Shown: in pieces, positions 1 through 6,109 of the stretch
Layout: each line of letters begins with the position of its first letter
Numbering within the stretch: position 1 is the stretch's first letter
Origin: VAZQ01 sp040510815
Lineage (GTDB): Bacteria; Pseudomonadota; Alphaproteobacteria; Rhizobiales; Xanthobacteraceae
NCBI GenBank assembly: GCA_040510815.1
Contig: JBEVIH010000331.1
Coordinates: 1 to 18,279 of the forward strand
Direction: 5' to 3'
DNA length: 18,279 bases
Program-made: the position numbers and the translations under genes
The notes under the pieces: model-generated
Told to the model about the DNA's origin: nothing
What the model saw: the letters and a program-made list of their open reading frames with translations, nothing else
Database searches by the model: none

Positions 1-1
1 G

Positions 2-1201
2 GGTGACGTAATCGCCTACCCGCCGGCCGTCCATATTTTTGTGCATTTTAGGCGGCGGGGCTTTACGTTTTTGGTTTTCCCATGGCCCGGCCATCCCGAC
101 CGCCGCCATCTCATCCGCGTCGATGTCGCGAGCCCCGAGCGCATCGCGCCGGTCTGCCCGCATTTCGGCACCTGCGGCGGCTGCGCGCTGCAGCACTGGA
201 GCGCGGCGCGCTACCGCGACTGGAAGCGCGCGCTGGTGGTCGAGGCGCTGGCGCAGGCCGGGCTCGATGCGCCGGTCGCCGGGCTGATCGACGCCCACGG
301 CGAGGGCCGCCGCCGCGCCGTGTTCCACGCCCGGCGCGGCACCCACGACGTGCTCGAGGTCGGCTTCGCGGCGCTGCGCGCGCACCATCTGGTGGCGATC
401 GACCGCTGTCCGGTGCTGGCGGCGGCGCTGGCGGGATCGATCGAAGCCGCCTGGGCGATCGCCGAGACGCTCGAGCGCGAGAAGAAACCGCTCGACATCC
501 AGGTGACGGCCACGGAAGCGGGCCTCGACGTCGACGTGCGCGGCTCCGGGCCGCTGACCGCGGCGCGCGGGGGCGAGCTGGCGCGGATCGCGGAGCGTCA
601 TCGGCTGGCGCGGCTCACCCGCCACGGCGAGCTCGTGTCGCAGCGCGCGGCGCCGGCGGTGACCATCGGCCGCGCCCGCGTGCTGCTGCCGCCGGGCGCC
701 TTTTTGCAGACGACCGCCGCCGGCGAGGCTGCCTTGGCGGCGCTGGTCGTCGCGCATTGCGAGGGCGCGGGCAGGATCGCCGACCTGTTCGCGGGCGTCG
801 GGCCGTTCGCGCTGCGGCTTGCCGAGCACGGGCGCGTCACCGCCGCCGACAACGACAGCGAGGCGGTCGCCGCGCTCAAGCGCGCGGCCGCGGCGACGCA
901 AGGCCTCAAGCCGGTCGAGACCCAGCTGCGCGACCTTTTCCGCCGGCCGTTCGTCCCGGTCGAGCTCAAGGGCTTCGACGTCGTGGTGTTCGATCCGCCG
1001 CGCCAGGGTGCGCAGGCGCAGGCGCGCGAGCTCGCGGCGTCGGCGGTGCCGCGCGTGGTGGCGGTGTCGTGCAATCCGGCGACCTTCGCGCGCGACGCGC
1101 GCATTCTCGTGGACGGCGGCTACCGGCTGGTCGCGGTGACGCCGGTCGACCAGTTCCTCTACTCCGCGCATGTGGAGCTGGTGGCGCGCTTCGAGCGGTA
1201 G
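2..1201 (+). CDS. RlmD/TrmA-family 23S rRNA (uracil-5-)-methyltransferase, 5' partial
   Basis: A class I SAM-dependent enzyme of the TrmA/RumA(RlmD) family, which methylates C5 of a uracil in rRNA or tRNA. Counting from the in-frame GTG at 41 (386 aa), iron-sulfur cysteines lie at 39, 45, 48 (CPHFGTCGGC) and 123. The conserved FLQ is at 221-223, the SAM-binding ADLFAGVGPF at 247-256, DPPRQG at 318-323, the nucleophilic Cys344 in SCNPATFARDA, and the catalytic Glu379 in HVEL. The frame is open back to base 2, and family members normally carry an N-terminal TRAM-like segment, so the true start is probably upstream of the window and GTG 41 is only the first available start codon. The residues encoded by bases 2-85 fit that segment poorly (see findings). 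Family assignment is secure; the exact target uracil is inferred. Confidence 0.9.
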   Translation, partial: GDVIAYPPAVHIFVHFRRRGFTFLVFPWPGHPDRRHLIRVDVASPERIAPVCPHFGTCGGCALQHWSAARYRDWKRALVVEALAQAGLDAPVAGLIDAHGEGRRRAVFHARRGTHDVLEVGFAALRAHHLVAIDRCPVLAAALAGSIEAAWAIAETLEREKKPLDIQVTATEAGLDVDVRGSGPLTAARGGELARIAERHRLARLTRHGELVSQRAAPAVTIGRARVLLPPGAFLQTTAAGEAALAALVVAHCEGAGRIADLFAGVGPFALRLAEHGRVTAADNDSEAVAALKRAAAATQGLKPVETQLRDLFRRPFVPVELKGFDVVVFDPPRQGAQAQARELAASAVPRVVAVSCNPATFARDARILVDGGYRLVAVTPVDQFLYSAHVELVARFER

Positions 1202-1375
1202 CTGCTGATGAATCGCGGATGAATTTATTATACAGAATTGCAGCGTTAATAATTCCTAGAGAGGCTTATGGCACATAATCAACGCACATAACGTCATAAA
1301 ACTGTCAGCGCGGGCGCGGTTAACAAATCGTTTCGCGGGCCCGATGCCCGAGACGGCGGACGATAGAGCACGCAA
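1202..1375. promoter_or_regulatory. AT-rich intergenic, probable promoter region of the receiver gene
   Basis: The first ~100 bases after the methyltransferase stop are clearly more AT-rich than the surroundings (TTATTATAC near 1226, TTAATAATTCC near 1246, ATAACGTCATAAAA near 1287), followed by GGTTAACAAATCG near 1318. This is where a promoter for the gene at 1376 would be expected. No -35/-10 pair or operator is convincing enough to call precisely. Confidence 0.35.
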
Positions 1376-1774
1376 ATGTCGATGCACCAAGCCATGCCGA
1401 TCCTGGTCGCCGAGGACAGCGAAGCGGCGGCGCTGATCGTCCGCAAGCTGCTATGGCAGGTCGGATTGAAGAACGTCGACACCGCGCCCGACGGCTTGGC
1501 CGCCCTCGTCAGGATGAGCGAGAAGAAGTACGACCTGGTCATCGCCGACTGGCAGATGGAGCCGATGAGCGGCTACGAGCTGCTCAAGCAGATCCGCGGC
1601 GATGCGCAATTCGCTGCGACCCGCGTCATCATCATGGCGGCCGAGCCGAAGACCGAGCAGGTCGTGGCGGCAAAGAAGGCGGGCGCCAACAACTATATCG
1701 GCAAGCCCTTCACCGCGGAGGCGCTCAAAGCCAAGATCGCCGCCGCATTCCTCGAATTCGGCCATTCGGCCTGA
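1376..1774 (+). CDS. Stand-alone CheY-like response regulator receiver protein
   Basis: A single-domain receiver of 132 aa with no output domain, so it probably signals by protein contact or inside a phosphorelay in the cytoplasm. The acidic pair is E13-D14, the phospho-acceptor is D58 in VIADWQMEPMSG, and the conserved Lys is K110 in the C-terminal GKPF. Unusually, the position normally held by Thr/Ser at the end of strand 4 is Ala (A88 in VIIMAAE; CheY has VLMVTAE there), so the conformational switch may be altered. No kinase gene is adjacent; the kinase at 4727-6109 has its own OmpR-type partner, so the cognate is unknown. The start ATG at 1376 has no strong ribosome binding site; ATG 1382 is an alternative that would leave the domain intact. 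Two small genes follow closely on the same strand. Confidence 0.88.
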   Translation: MSMHQAMPILVAEDSEAAALIVRKLLWQVGLKNVDTAPDGLAALVRMSEKKYDLVIADWQMEPMSGYELLKQIRGDAQFAATRVIIMAAEPKTEQVVAAKKAGANNYIGKPFTAEALKAKIAAAFLEFGHSA

Positions 1775-1783
1775 GCGCCGATC

Positions 1784-1909
1784 ATGAGGCACCGTCGTTC
1801 CGACACGCGCACGCGCCGATGCGTGGCCGTGGACGACCAGGGCGTCCCGCTGCCGGTCGGCACGCTCCGCAGTCTCGATGCGATCAGCAAATCATTCCTG
1901 AAGAAATAG
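1784..1909 (+). CDS. Small hypothetical protein (41 aa)
   Basis: A short frame starting with ATG nine bases after the receiver gene's stop and ending at a TAG. The product is very basic at the N-terminus (MRHRRSDTRTRR), followed by a more protein-like segment (VAVDDQGVPLPVGTLRSLDA) and a lysine tail. I do not recognise a family. Support comes from close spacing to an upstream gene on the same strand and a plausible residue mix; there is only a weak ribosome binding site (GAG about 8 bases before ATG). It could be noncoding. Confidence 0.35.
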   Translation: MRHRRSDTRTRRCVAVDDQGVPLPVGTLRSLDAISKSFLKK

Positions 1910-1934
1910 TCCGGCCAGCGGCCCGGGAAACGAA

Positions 1935-2168
1935 ATGACCGTTTTTGAAGACTTGCCGCATCCGGTCCGGACGCTGATCCTGGGCAAGCTGGCGCTGGAG
2001 ACCATGCATGCAGGCTGCGGCGACATCGCCGAGCTTGCGAAGCGTCGCGAGCAGACCATCGCCGTGGTTTGGCGAGACATCTGCAGGAAAGCCGGCCAGC
2101 CGGTCTGCACCGTTCCGAGACACATCGAGTTTGCGACCGTGGACGGGGGCAAGGACCGCGGCCGGTAG
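1935..2168 (+). CDS. Small hypothetical protein (77 aa)
   Basis: The ATG is preceded by GGGAA at a suitable distance, and the codons show the G/C-rich third position typical of the neighbours, which favours real coding. The product is a mixed, soluble-looking protein beginning MTVFEDLPHPVRTLILGKLA. It has a likely helical middle (IAELAKRREQTIAVVWRDI), two cysteines in the C-terminal third and a basic tail. No signal peptide, membrane segment or known motif is visible. It lies 25 bases after the 41-aa frame and may form a small operon with it and the receiver gene. Function unknown. Confidence 0.5.
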   Translation: MTVFEDLPHPVRTLILGKLALETMHAGCGDIAELAKRREQTIAVVWRDICRKAGQPVCTVPRHIEFATVDGGKDRGR

Positions 2169-2445
2169 CCCGACTTCATTTCGATTCCTCCGCCTTACGC
2201 TACGAGCCGCAATCCTCGTTATTGTGTCGCAAGAAGCTCCTTGCGAAGATGACCCCTCACCCATCAGTGGACGCTGCAATACCGAGTCGCCCTCTCCCTC
2301 AAGGGGAGCGGGCGGCGTGCTGCACCGACGGCGCTCGCAGCACCATCCTAAGATCGCTCGCGCGCACGCGGAGCGCTCCGCATCCTCATCTCACGATGTC
2401 AAACAGCCCGCCCGGATCATCGCGGCGCCGGGCGACGCCCAAATC
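2169..2445. other. Intergenic region between convergent genes, with short palindromes
   Basis: No convincing gene lies here. There is a perfect 14-bp palindrome at 2368-2381 (GCGGAGCGCTCCGC). A small hairpin at 2294-2308 (CTCCC/GGGAG) sits in a CCCTCTCC...GGGGAG context that looks like a worn copy of the hairpin repeat at 4595-4624. CGCAAG/CTTGCG near 2229-2246 could form another weak stem. Genes on both sides point toward this region, so transcription probably ends here, but no canonical U-tract terminator is seen. Confidence 0.4.
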
Positions 2446-2787
2446 TCATTTGCTCTTCGCGGCGGGGCGCGGCTGCGCTCCGCCCAGCAGCGCCAGCACG
2501 TGCCGATCGGCGATCCGCACCGCCGCGCGCGGCGAGGCGCCGGCGCAGCCCGCCCGCCTCGCCTCGCGCAGCCATGTGACGGTGACGTCCATATTTTCCG
2601 GGCATTGGTCGGCGCCGCCGCGGCAGCGGCCGGCTTTGCGGCAGCCCTTGCCCGCACACAGCCGCCAGCGGCCGGTCTCGGCCGTTGGCAGCCGGTTGAG
2701 CGCGTACGAGAACGTCGCGGGCGGATTGAGCACCTCGCCGGCGGTGCCCGCTCGCTTGCTTGCTGCGCTTGCCATCTCGCGCCTCAT
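2446..2787 (-). CDS. Small four-cysteine protein B, translationally coupled
   Basis: A 113-aa protein whose ATG overlaps the stop of the upstream gene (ATGA at 2787-2784), a typical translational-coupling arrangement. Its centre carries W41-x2-C44-x4-C49-x5-C55-x6-C62 (WRLCAGKGCRKAGRCRG...C), with the same cysteine spacing as the upstream protein. The spacing suggests a small zinc- or metal-binding fold, but no metal site is proven. The N-terminal 40 residues contain an aromatic, Pro-rich stretch (NPPATFSYALNRLP). The C-terminus is Ala/Arg-rich and ends in a basic tail. No signal peptide or membrane segment is seen. I recall loosely similar W/C/RARRC motifs in rhizobial hypothetical proteins but cannot name a family. 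A second in-frame ATG at 2775 is possible; the overlap favours 2787. Confidence 0.6.
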   Translation of the reverse strand: MRREMASAASKRAGTAGEVLNPPATFSYALNRLPTAETGRWRLCAGKGCRKAGRCRGGADQCPENMDVTVTWLREARRAGCAGASPRAAVRIADRHVLALLGGAQPRPAAKSK

Positions 2788-3125
2788 CGCTGGGCCGCGC
2801 GCTGCGCCGGCGCGGACGGCGCCTGACTGTGGCCGCCCCAAACCGGCGCGGCGGCCCGTTGCGACGTCTCCTCCGTCGACAATCCGGCGCCCTCAATCTT
2901 CATGCCTCCCTCCAGCCATGCGCTGACGCCGGCAGAGTGGCGGGCGCATAGATCGACGTCGGCACGGCAGCGGCGGGCGCGCTTGCAGGCCTTGTGCCGG
3001 CACCGCTGCCACAGGCCGAGCTCATCGTGGACCCCGCGCAGCATCCGGCCGAGCTGATAGGGGCTGTGCTTGTGCTCGCCGAGATCGTCGACCTCATCGC
3101 TCGCGCGCAGCCTGGCTCTCCCCAT
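2784..3125 (-). CDS. Small four-cysteine protein A
   Basis: A 113-aa protein with W39-x2-C42-x4-C47-x5-C53-x6-C60 (WQRCRHKACKRARRCRAD...C), matching the downstream protein in spacing and in the RCR after the second cysteine. The two look like diverged paralogues. ATG 3125 is chosen because AAGGAG at 3139-3134 lies 8 bases upstream; the in-frame ATG at 3131 would leave only 2 bases. The N-terminus is polar and acidic with HKHSPYQLGRMLRGVHDELG, compatible with a helix. The C-terminal 40 residues are low-complexity (Ala/Gln/Pro). The frame stays open a long way upstream (to about 3489), but that stretch lacks an ATG with a ribosome binding site and looks like leader plus remnant. Function unknown; metal or nucleic-acid binding is a guess from the basic four-cysteine core. 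Confidence 0.62.
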   Translation of the reverse strand: MGRARLRASDEVDDLGEHKHSPYQLGRMLRGVHDELGLWQRCRHKACKRARRCRADVDLCARHSAGVSAWLEGGMKIEGAGLSTEETSQRAAAPVWGGHSQAPSAPAQRAAQR

Positions 3126-3205
3126 GTTCATAGCTCCTTTCGTTCCCGCGGCGCGTGATGCGTCCGGGCTATTCCAGCTTGCTCCGCCTCGAATCGAGGG
3201 GGAGC

Positions 3206-3309
3206 GGAGCGCCGAGAGGCGCCTGTCGCGCGTGCGAGGCGCGACCAAACCACGCTTGCGAGGCGTGGGGCGTCCCTTTGCGATCGGGACGCTCGCCTCT
3301 CGGCGCTCC
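3206..3309. repeat. Cloverleaf-like four-way inverted-repeat element
   Basis: A 16-bp perfect outer stem (3206-3221 with 3294-3309) encloses three hairpins: 3225-3231/3239-3245 (7 bp, loop GTGCGAG), 3250-3255/3263-3268 (6 bp, loop TTGCGAG) and 3270-3276/3286-3292 (7 bp, loop TTTGCGATC). All three loops contain TGCGA. Only 1-4 bases separate the stems, so the whole could fold as a compact four-way junction in DNA or RNA. It lies in the leader of the four-cysteine operon, ending 80 bases before its start codon. It may be a dispersed repeat (the clade is rich in them) or a leader RNA structure. Confidence 0.7.
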
Positions 3310-3522
3310 ACCGTGGCGATTTCCGACCCGGGGCCGCTCTTCTTGAATCGCGCGGCGAGTGGCCGCTCGACCCAATCCAGCGAGTTCCTCGCGGCCGGGT
3401 CGTAGTGCCCGGCGGGCGGGTCCCCGGCGCCTCCCGAGTCTGCAGGTGCGAGCCGCAGCCGCGGGCGCCACTCCCCGCTCCGCCTTCAGGATCGCCTCCG
3501 GACGGCGCCCCTCGATGAGCAG
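3310..3522 (-). pseudogene. Frame-broken coding remnant in the leader of the four-cysteine genes
   Basis: Two adjacent minus-strand frames look like protein but are out of register. The first reads LLIEGRRPEAILKAER (to about 3477). The second, after a C-run at 3473-3476, reads EWRPRLRLAPADSGG, then HYDPAARNSLDWVERPLAAR and FKKSGPGSEIATVE. Removing one base from the C-run joins them into one frame. No good start codon precedes the first part. The second frame continues without a stop into the cloverleaf repeat and on into four-cysteine protein A. This may be a decayed gene, a sequencing frameshift in a real gene, or chance. I recognise no family. Confidence 0.3.
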
Positions 3523-3532
3523 GGATGGACAT

Positions 3533-3561
3533 AGACTATAGTCCTAGCAACGGAATGTCAA
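3533..3561 (-). promoter_or_regulatory. Sigma70-like promoter for the four-cysteine operon
   Basis: Reading the minus strand, a perfect TTGACA (3561-3556) is followed after 15 bases by TATAGT (3540-3535), or after 17 bases by the weaker TAGTCT. The -10 region is part of a 10-bp palindrome GACTATAGTC (3534-3543) that could be an operator. The surrounding 3540-3590 is AT-rich compared with flanks. Transcription from here would give a leader of about 400 nt before ATG 3125. Confidence 0.5.
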
Positions 3562-3645
3562 GATAAATTCCTATAAATGGAAAAAATACCACGGACGAAG
3601 GCGGCCGGCCGACCCATCGCTGCGGCGCGAAGCGGCCCATCCCGC

Positions 3646-4422
3646 CTAATCAGAGAAAGCCGCGATGCTGGCGGCGGTATCGATCATCGGCTGCTGGCTG
3701 ACCTTGATGAAACCCGCGGTCGGCCGGTCGAGATCGAGGATCAGCACCAGGACGGCGCAGACTACCAGGCCCAAGAGGTAGACCGGCAGCCGGGTGCGCC
3801 GCGTTTCGAGTCCGCTGGCGTAACCGGCGAACGCGCTGGCGACGGCGGCGATGGCGAACAGCGACAGCTGCACGCTGTTGGGGATGCGGTTGCGCAGCGC
3901 CGCCAGCCGCCTGCCCTGGCTGTCGATCATCTCGTTGAGCGTCTGGATGAAAAGCCCGGTCGGCACGACCGCGTTGTCCTTGGCCGCCACCGCCTTGGCC
4001 TGCTGCCAGAGCAGCTCCTGCAGCGCGTTCGAGCGATCAATAATGGCCGGATGCTCCGCCAGGGACAACTCGCTTTTGACGATGTCGAGACGGATCTGCA
4101 CGTACTCGCGCAGCAGCTTGAGCGTTTCCGTCCGCTGCGGCTCCGGCAGCAGGCGGGCGCGCAGCGCCGTCGTGCCGATCGCGTTGGCCTCGTTCACCAC
4201 CGCATCGCGCCGGGCCTCGAAGCGCGTCAGCGCCATGGCGAAGGTAAAGCCGATGATCAGCGCCAGGAGCCCGAGCACGGCGGCCTCCAAGGTGGCGATG
4301 TTCTCGCCGCCGCGGCCCTCGGCGCGGACGCCAAGCTGCCAGCCGATCTCGCCGGCGATGAGGACCACGGCGAGGCCGACGAGCAAGATCGACAGCAGCG
4401 AGTAGTGGTAGAGGTCAATCAT
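3646..4422 (-). CDS. DUF4239 (bestrophin-like domain) integral membrane protein
   Basis: A 258-aa inner-membrane protein with two N-terminal helices (about 8-29 and 44-66), a long soluble middle and two C-terminal helices (about 184-203 and 213-230). Features recalled for DUF4239 proteins are present: RFEARRDAVVNEANAIGTTA at 67-86, the LLPEP turn, LLREYVQIR near 103-111, and LDRPTAGFIKVSQQPM near 231-246 at the end of the last helix. The role of the family is not established; a channel-like function is suggested only by distant bestrophin-like annotation. ATG 4422 has no strong ribosome binding site. The gene stands alone on the minus strand, with its own upstream region containing repeats. 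Confidence 0.8.
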   Translation of the reverse strand: MIDLYHYSLLSILLVGLAVVLIAGEIGWQLGVRAEGRGGENIATLEAAVLGLLALIIGFTFAMALTRFEARRDAVVNEANAIGTTALRARLLPEPQRTETLKLLREYVQIRLDIVKSELSLAEHPAIIDRSNALQELLWQQAKAVAAKDNAVVPTGLFIQTLNEMIDSQGRRLAALRNRIPNSVQLSLFAIAAVASAFAGYASGLETRRTRLPVYLLGLVVCAVLVLILDLDRPTAGFIKVSQQPMIDTAASIAAFSD

Positions 4423-4497
4423 GATGACGGCGGCAATCCCTCGGGCTCCGGAGCGGGATGACGATTGTTCGAATCGCCGCGCCAGTCTAGCTCATGG

Positions 4498-4557
4498 TTG
4501 GAGCGTGATCCTTTTCCGAGAATCGGAATCCACCGCGAACCGAGTCCGCGTGGCGTG
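4498..4557. repeat. Degenerate copy of the GAGCATGATC palindromic repeat
   Basis: GGAGCGTGATCCTTTTCCGA, then AATCGGAATCCACCGCG at 4521-4537, aligns base for base with the left half of the element at 6825-6897. The inserted module is also recognisable here (CGCGAACCGAGTCCGCG in place of CCCGGATCAAGTCCGGG). The right arm of the outer palindrome is lost. It belongs to the GAGCATGATC...GATCATGCTC repeats that I recall as abundant in Bradyrhizobium and Rhodopseudomonas genomes. Confidence 0.65.
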
Positions 4558-4594
4558 TGCTCGTGCGCGCGTCCTGCGCCGCCCCTCACCCCCA

Positions 4595-4624
4595 CCCTCT
4601 CCCCGCCAAGCGGCGGGGAGAGGG
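4595..4624. repeat. Hairpin repeat CCCTCTCCCCGCC/GGCGGGGAGAGGG
   Basis: A perfect 13-bp stem with a 4-base AAGC loop lies in a CCTCACCCCCACCCTCTCC context, a type of intergenic palindrome common in Hyphomicrobiales. It sits between the kinase stop (minus strand) and the start side of the DUF4239 gene, where it could also stabilise or terminate the kinase transcript. It is not followed by a clear T-run. Confidence 0.65.
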
Positions 4625-4726
4625 AGCCACCGAGATCGCCGCACGCCTGTTGATCACTTCGACCGCCGGCGGCGGCGCGCCGGCCCGTTCAACGCGATGG
4701 GGAAACCCACCCGCCGCCGGCGACCA

Positions 4727-6109
4727 TCACGCCCGCGCGGGCGGCGGAAACCGCAGCCGAAACTCGAGCCCCGGCGCGTTGTCCAGCATCTCGATCTCCG
4801 CCCCGTGCAGGCGGGCGACCGCCGCCACCAGGCTGAGCCCGAGCCCGTTGCCGGGAGTGTGGCGGCTGCGTTCCAGCCGGTAGAAGCGCTTGAGCACGTG
4901 CTGCCACTCGCCGGCGGGGATTCCCGGCCCATCGTCGGCGACCGCGATGACCGCTCCGCCCGCGCGCGCGCGCACCTCCACCGTCACCCGGCCGGCGTCG
5001 CGGCCGTGCTTGATGGCGTTGTCCACCAGGTTGGCGACCGCGTCGAACAGCAGGTCGCGATCGCCGATGAGCGGCACCCGCCGATCCCCGACCGCCTCGA
5101 GACGCACGCCCTTTTCCTCCGCCGCGGCATCGAACAGCTCCACCACCTCGCGCACGATCTCGGCCAGGTCGACGGTGCGGAACGCCGCCGTCCGGTCGCT
5201 CGCCTCGATCTGGGAGATGCGCGTGAGCGAGGAGAACATGCGGAGCACGCCGTCGAGGTCGGCCATGGTGTCGCCGATCAGCTCCTGGTGCGACTCGCCC
5301 TCGCGCAGGCCGCCGTAGGCCTTCTCCAGCCGTCCGCGCATGCGGGTGATCGGCGTGCGCAGATCGTGCGCCACATTGTCGGTGAACTGCTTCACCTCCC
5401 CCATCAGCGCCTCGATGCGATCGAGCATCGAGTTGAGATTGACGGCGAGCTCGTCCCATTCGTCGCGCGTCCCGCGCAGAGGGATCCGCTCGCTCAACCC
5501 GCTCTGCATGATGGCGCGGCTGGCGGCGTTGATCGCCTCGATGCGCCCGACCGTGCGGCGGGTCACCGACACGCTGGCGACCGCGGCCAGCACGAACATC
5601 AGCAAGATCGCCAGCGCCAGGGCGGTGTGGATGTTCTGCGCGAATTCGTCGAGATCCTGGATGTCGGTTCCGACCAGCAGATGGGTGCCGTCCGGCAGCG
5701 TCTCGAACGTGGCGCGCAGCAGCGGCCGCTGCGCCGCATCGGGCTTCCACTCGCGCGCGCTGAAGCTGCCCCATCCGCTGGTGCCTTGCAGACTCGCCGG
5801 CCAGGCCTGCAGATTGCCGGCGAGCGGAGCAAACGACGCGTCGGCCAGCAGGTAGACGCCGCCTTCGAGCTGCTTGCCGGCGATGCGCTGCGCGATGGCG
5901 GCGGTCAATCCGGCGCGTCCCGCGCCGTCGTAGGCCGCCTCCAGGAGCGCGAGCTCCGCCGCGATGGCGTGATCGGCCCGGCTGCGCACGTAGGACGCGG
6001 TCGACCAGTAGACGTAGCTGAGCAGCGCGATCACCGCGGCGCCGAAAATCCCGATCAAGAGCAGCGCCAGCCCGAACGTGGACGAGCGCAGGGTCTTAGC
6101 GAGGAGCAC
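4727..6109 (-). CDS. Sensor histidine kinase (HAMP, HisKA, HATPase)
   Basis: A 460-aa membrane sensor kinase that phosphorylates the regulator encoded just upstream. Order: TM1 about 13-35, a periplasmic sensor loop about 36-160, TM2 about 162-183, HAMP about 184-236, the H-box NVAHDLRTPITRMR with phospho-acceptor His248, the N-box NLVDNAIKHG (360-369), the G1 box ADDGPGIP (391-398), the F-box FYRLE (409-413) and the G2 box GNGLGLS (420-426). All catalytic motifs are intact. The start is GTG 6109, overlapping the regulator's 3' end by 14 bases, which implies coupled translation; no strong ribosome binding site precedes it. The periplasmic loop is not recognisable, so the stimulus is unknown. 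The overall layout resembles QseC/PmrB-like kinases, but that does not identify the signal. Confidence 0.93.
   Translation of the reverse strand: MLLAKTLRSSTFGLALLLIGIFGAAVIALLSYVYWSTASYVRSRADHAIAAELALLEAAYDGAGRAGLTAAIAQRIAGKQLEGGVYLLADASFAPLAGNLQAWPASLQGTSGWGSFSAREWKPDAAQRPLLRATFETLPDGTHLLVGTDIQDLDEFAQNIHTALALAILLMFVLAAVASVSVTRRTVGRIEAINAASRAIMQSGLSERIPLRGTRDEWDELAVNLNSMLDRIEALMGEVKQFTDNVAHDLRTPITRMRGRLEKAYGGLREGESHQELIGDTMADLDGVLRMFSSLTRISQIEASDRTAAFRTVDLAEIVREVVELFDAAAEEKGVRLEAVGDRRVPLIGDRDLLFDAVANLVDNAIKHGRDAGRVTVEVRARAGGAVIAVADDGPGIPAGEWQHVLKRFYRLERSRHTPGNGLGLSLVAAVARLHGAEIEMLDNAPGLEFRLRFPPPARA

Noticed and set aside
2784..3311. 175-aa version of four-cysteine protein A starting at GTG 3311
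   Set aside because: The extension reads through the inverted-repeat element; the strong ribosome binding site points to ATG 3125.
3128..3532. 134-aa minus-strand frame starting at the promoter
   Set aside because: Arg/Gly/Ser-rich, no ribosome binding site, starts directly against the -10 and crosses the cloverleaf repeat.
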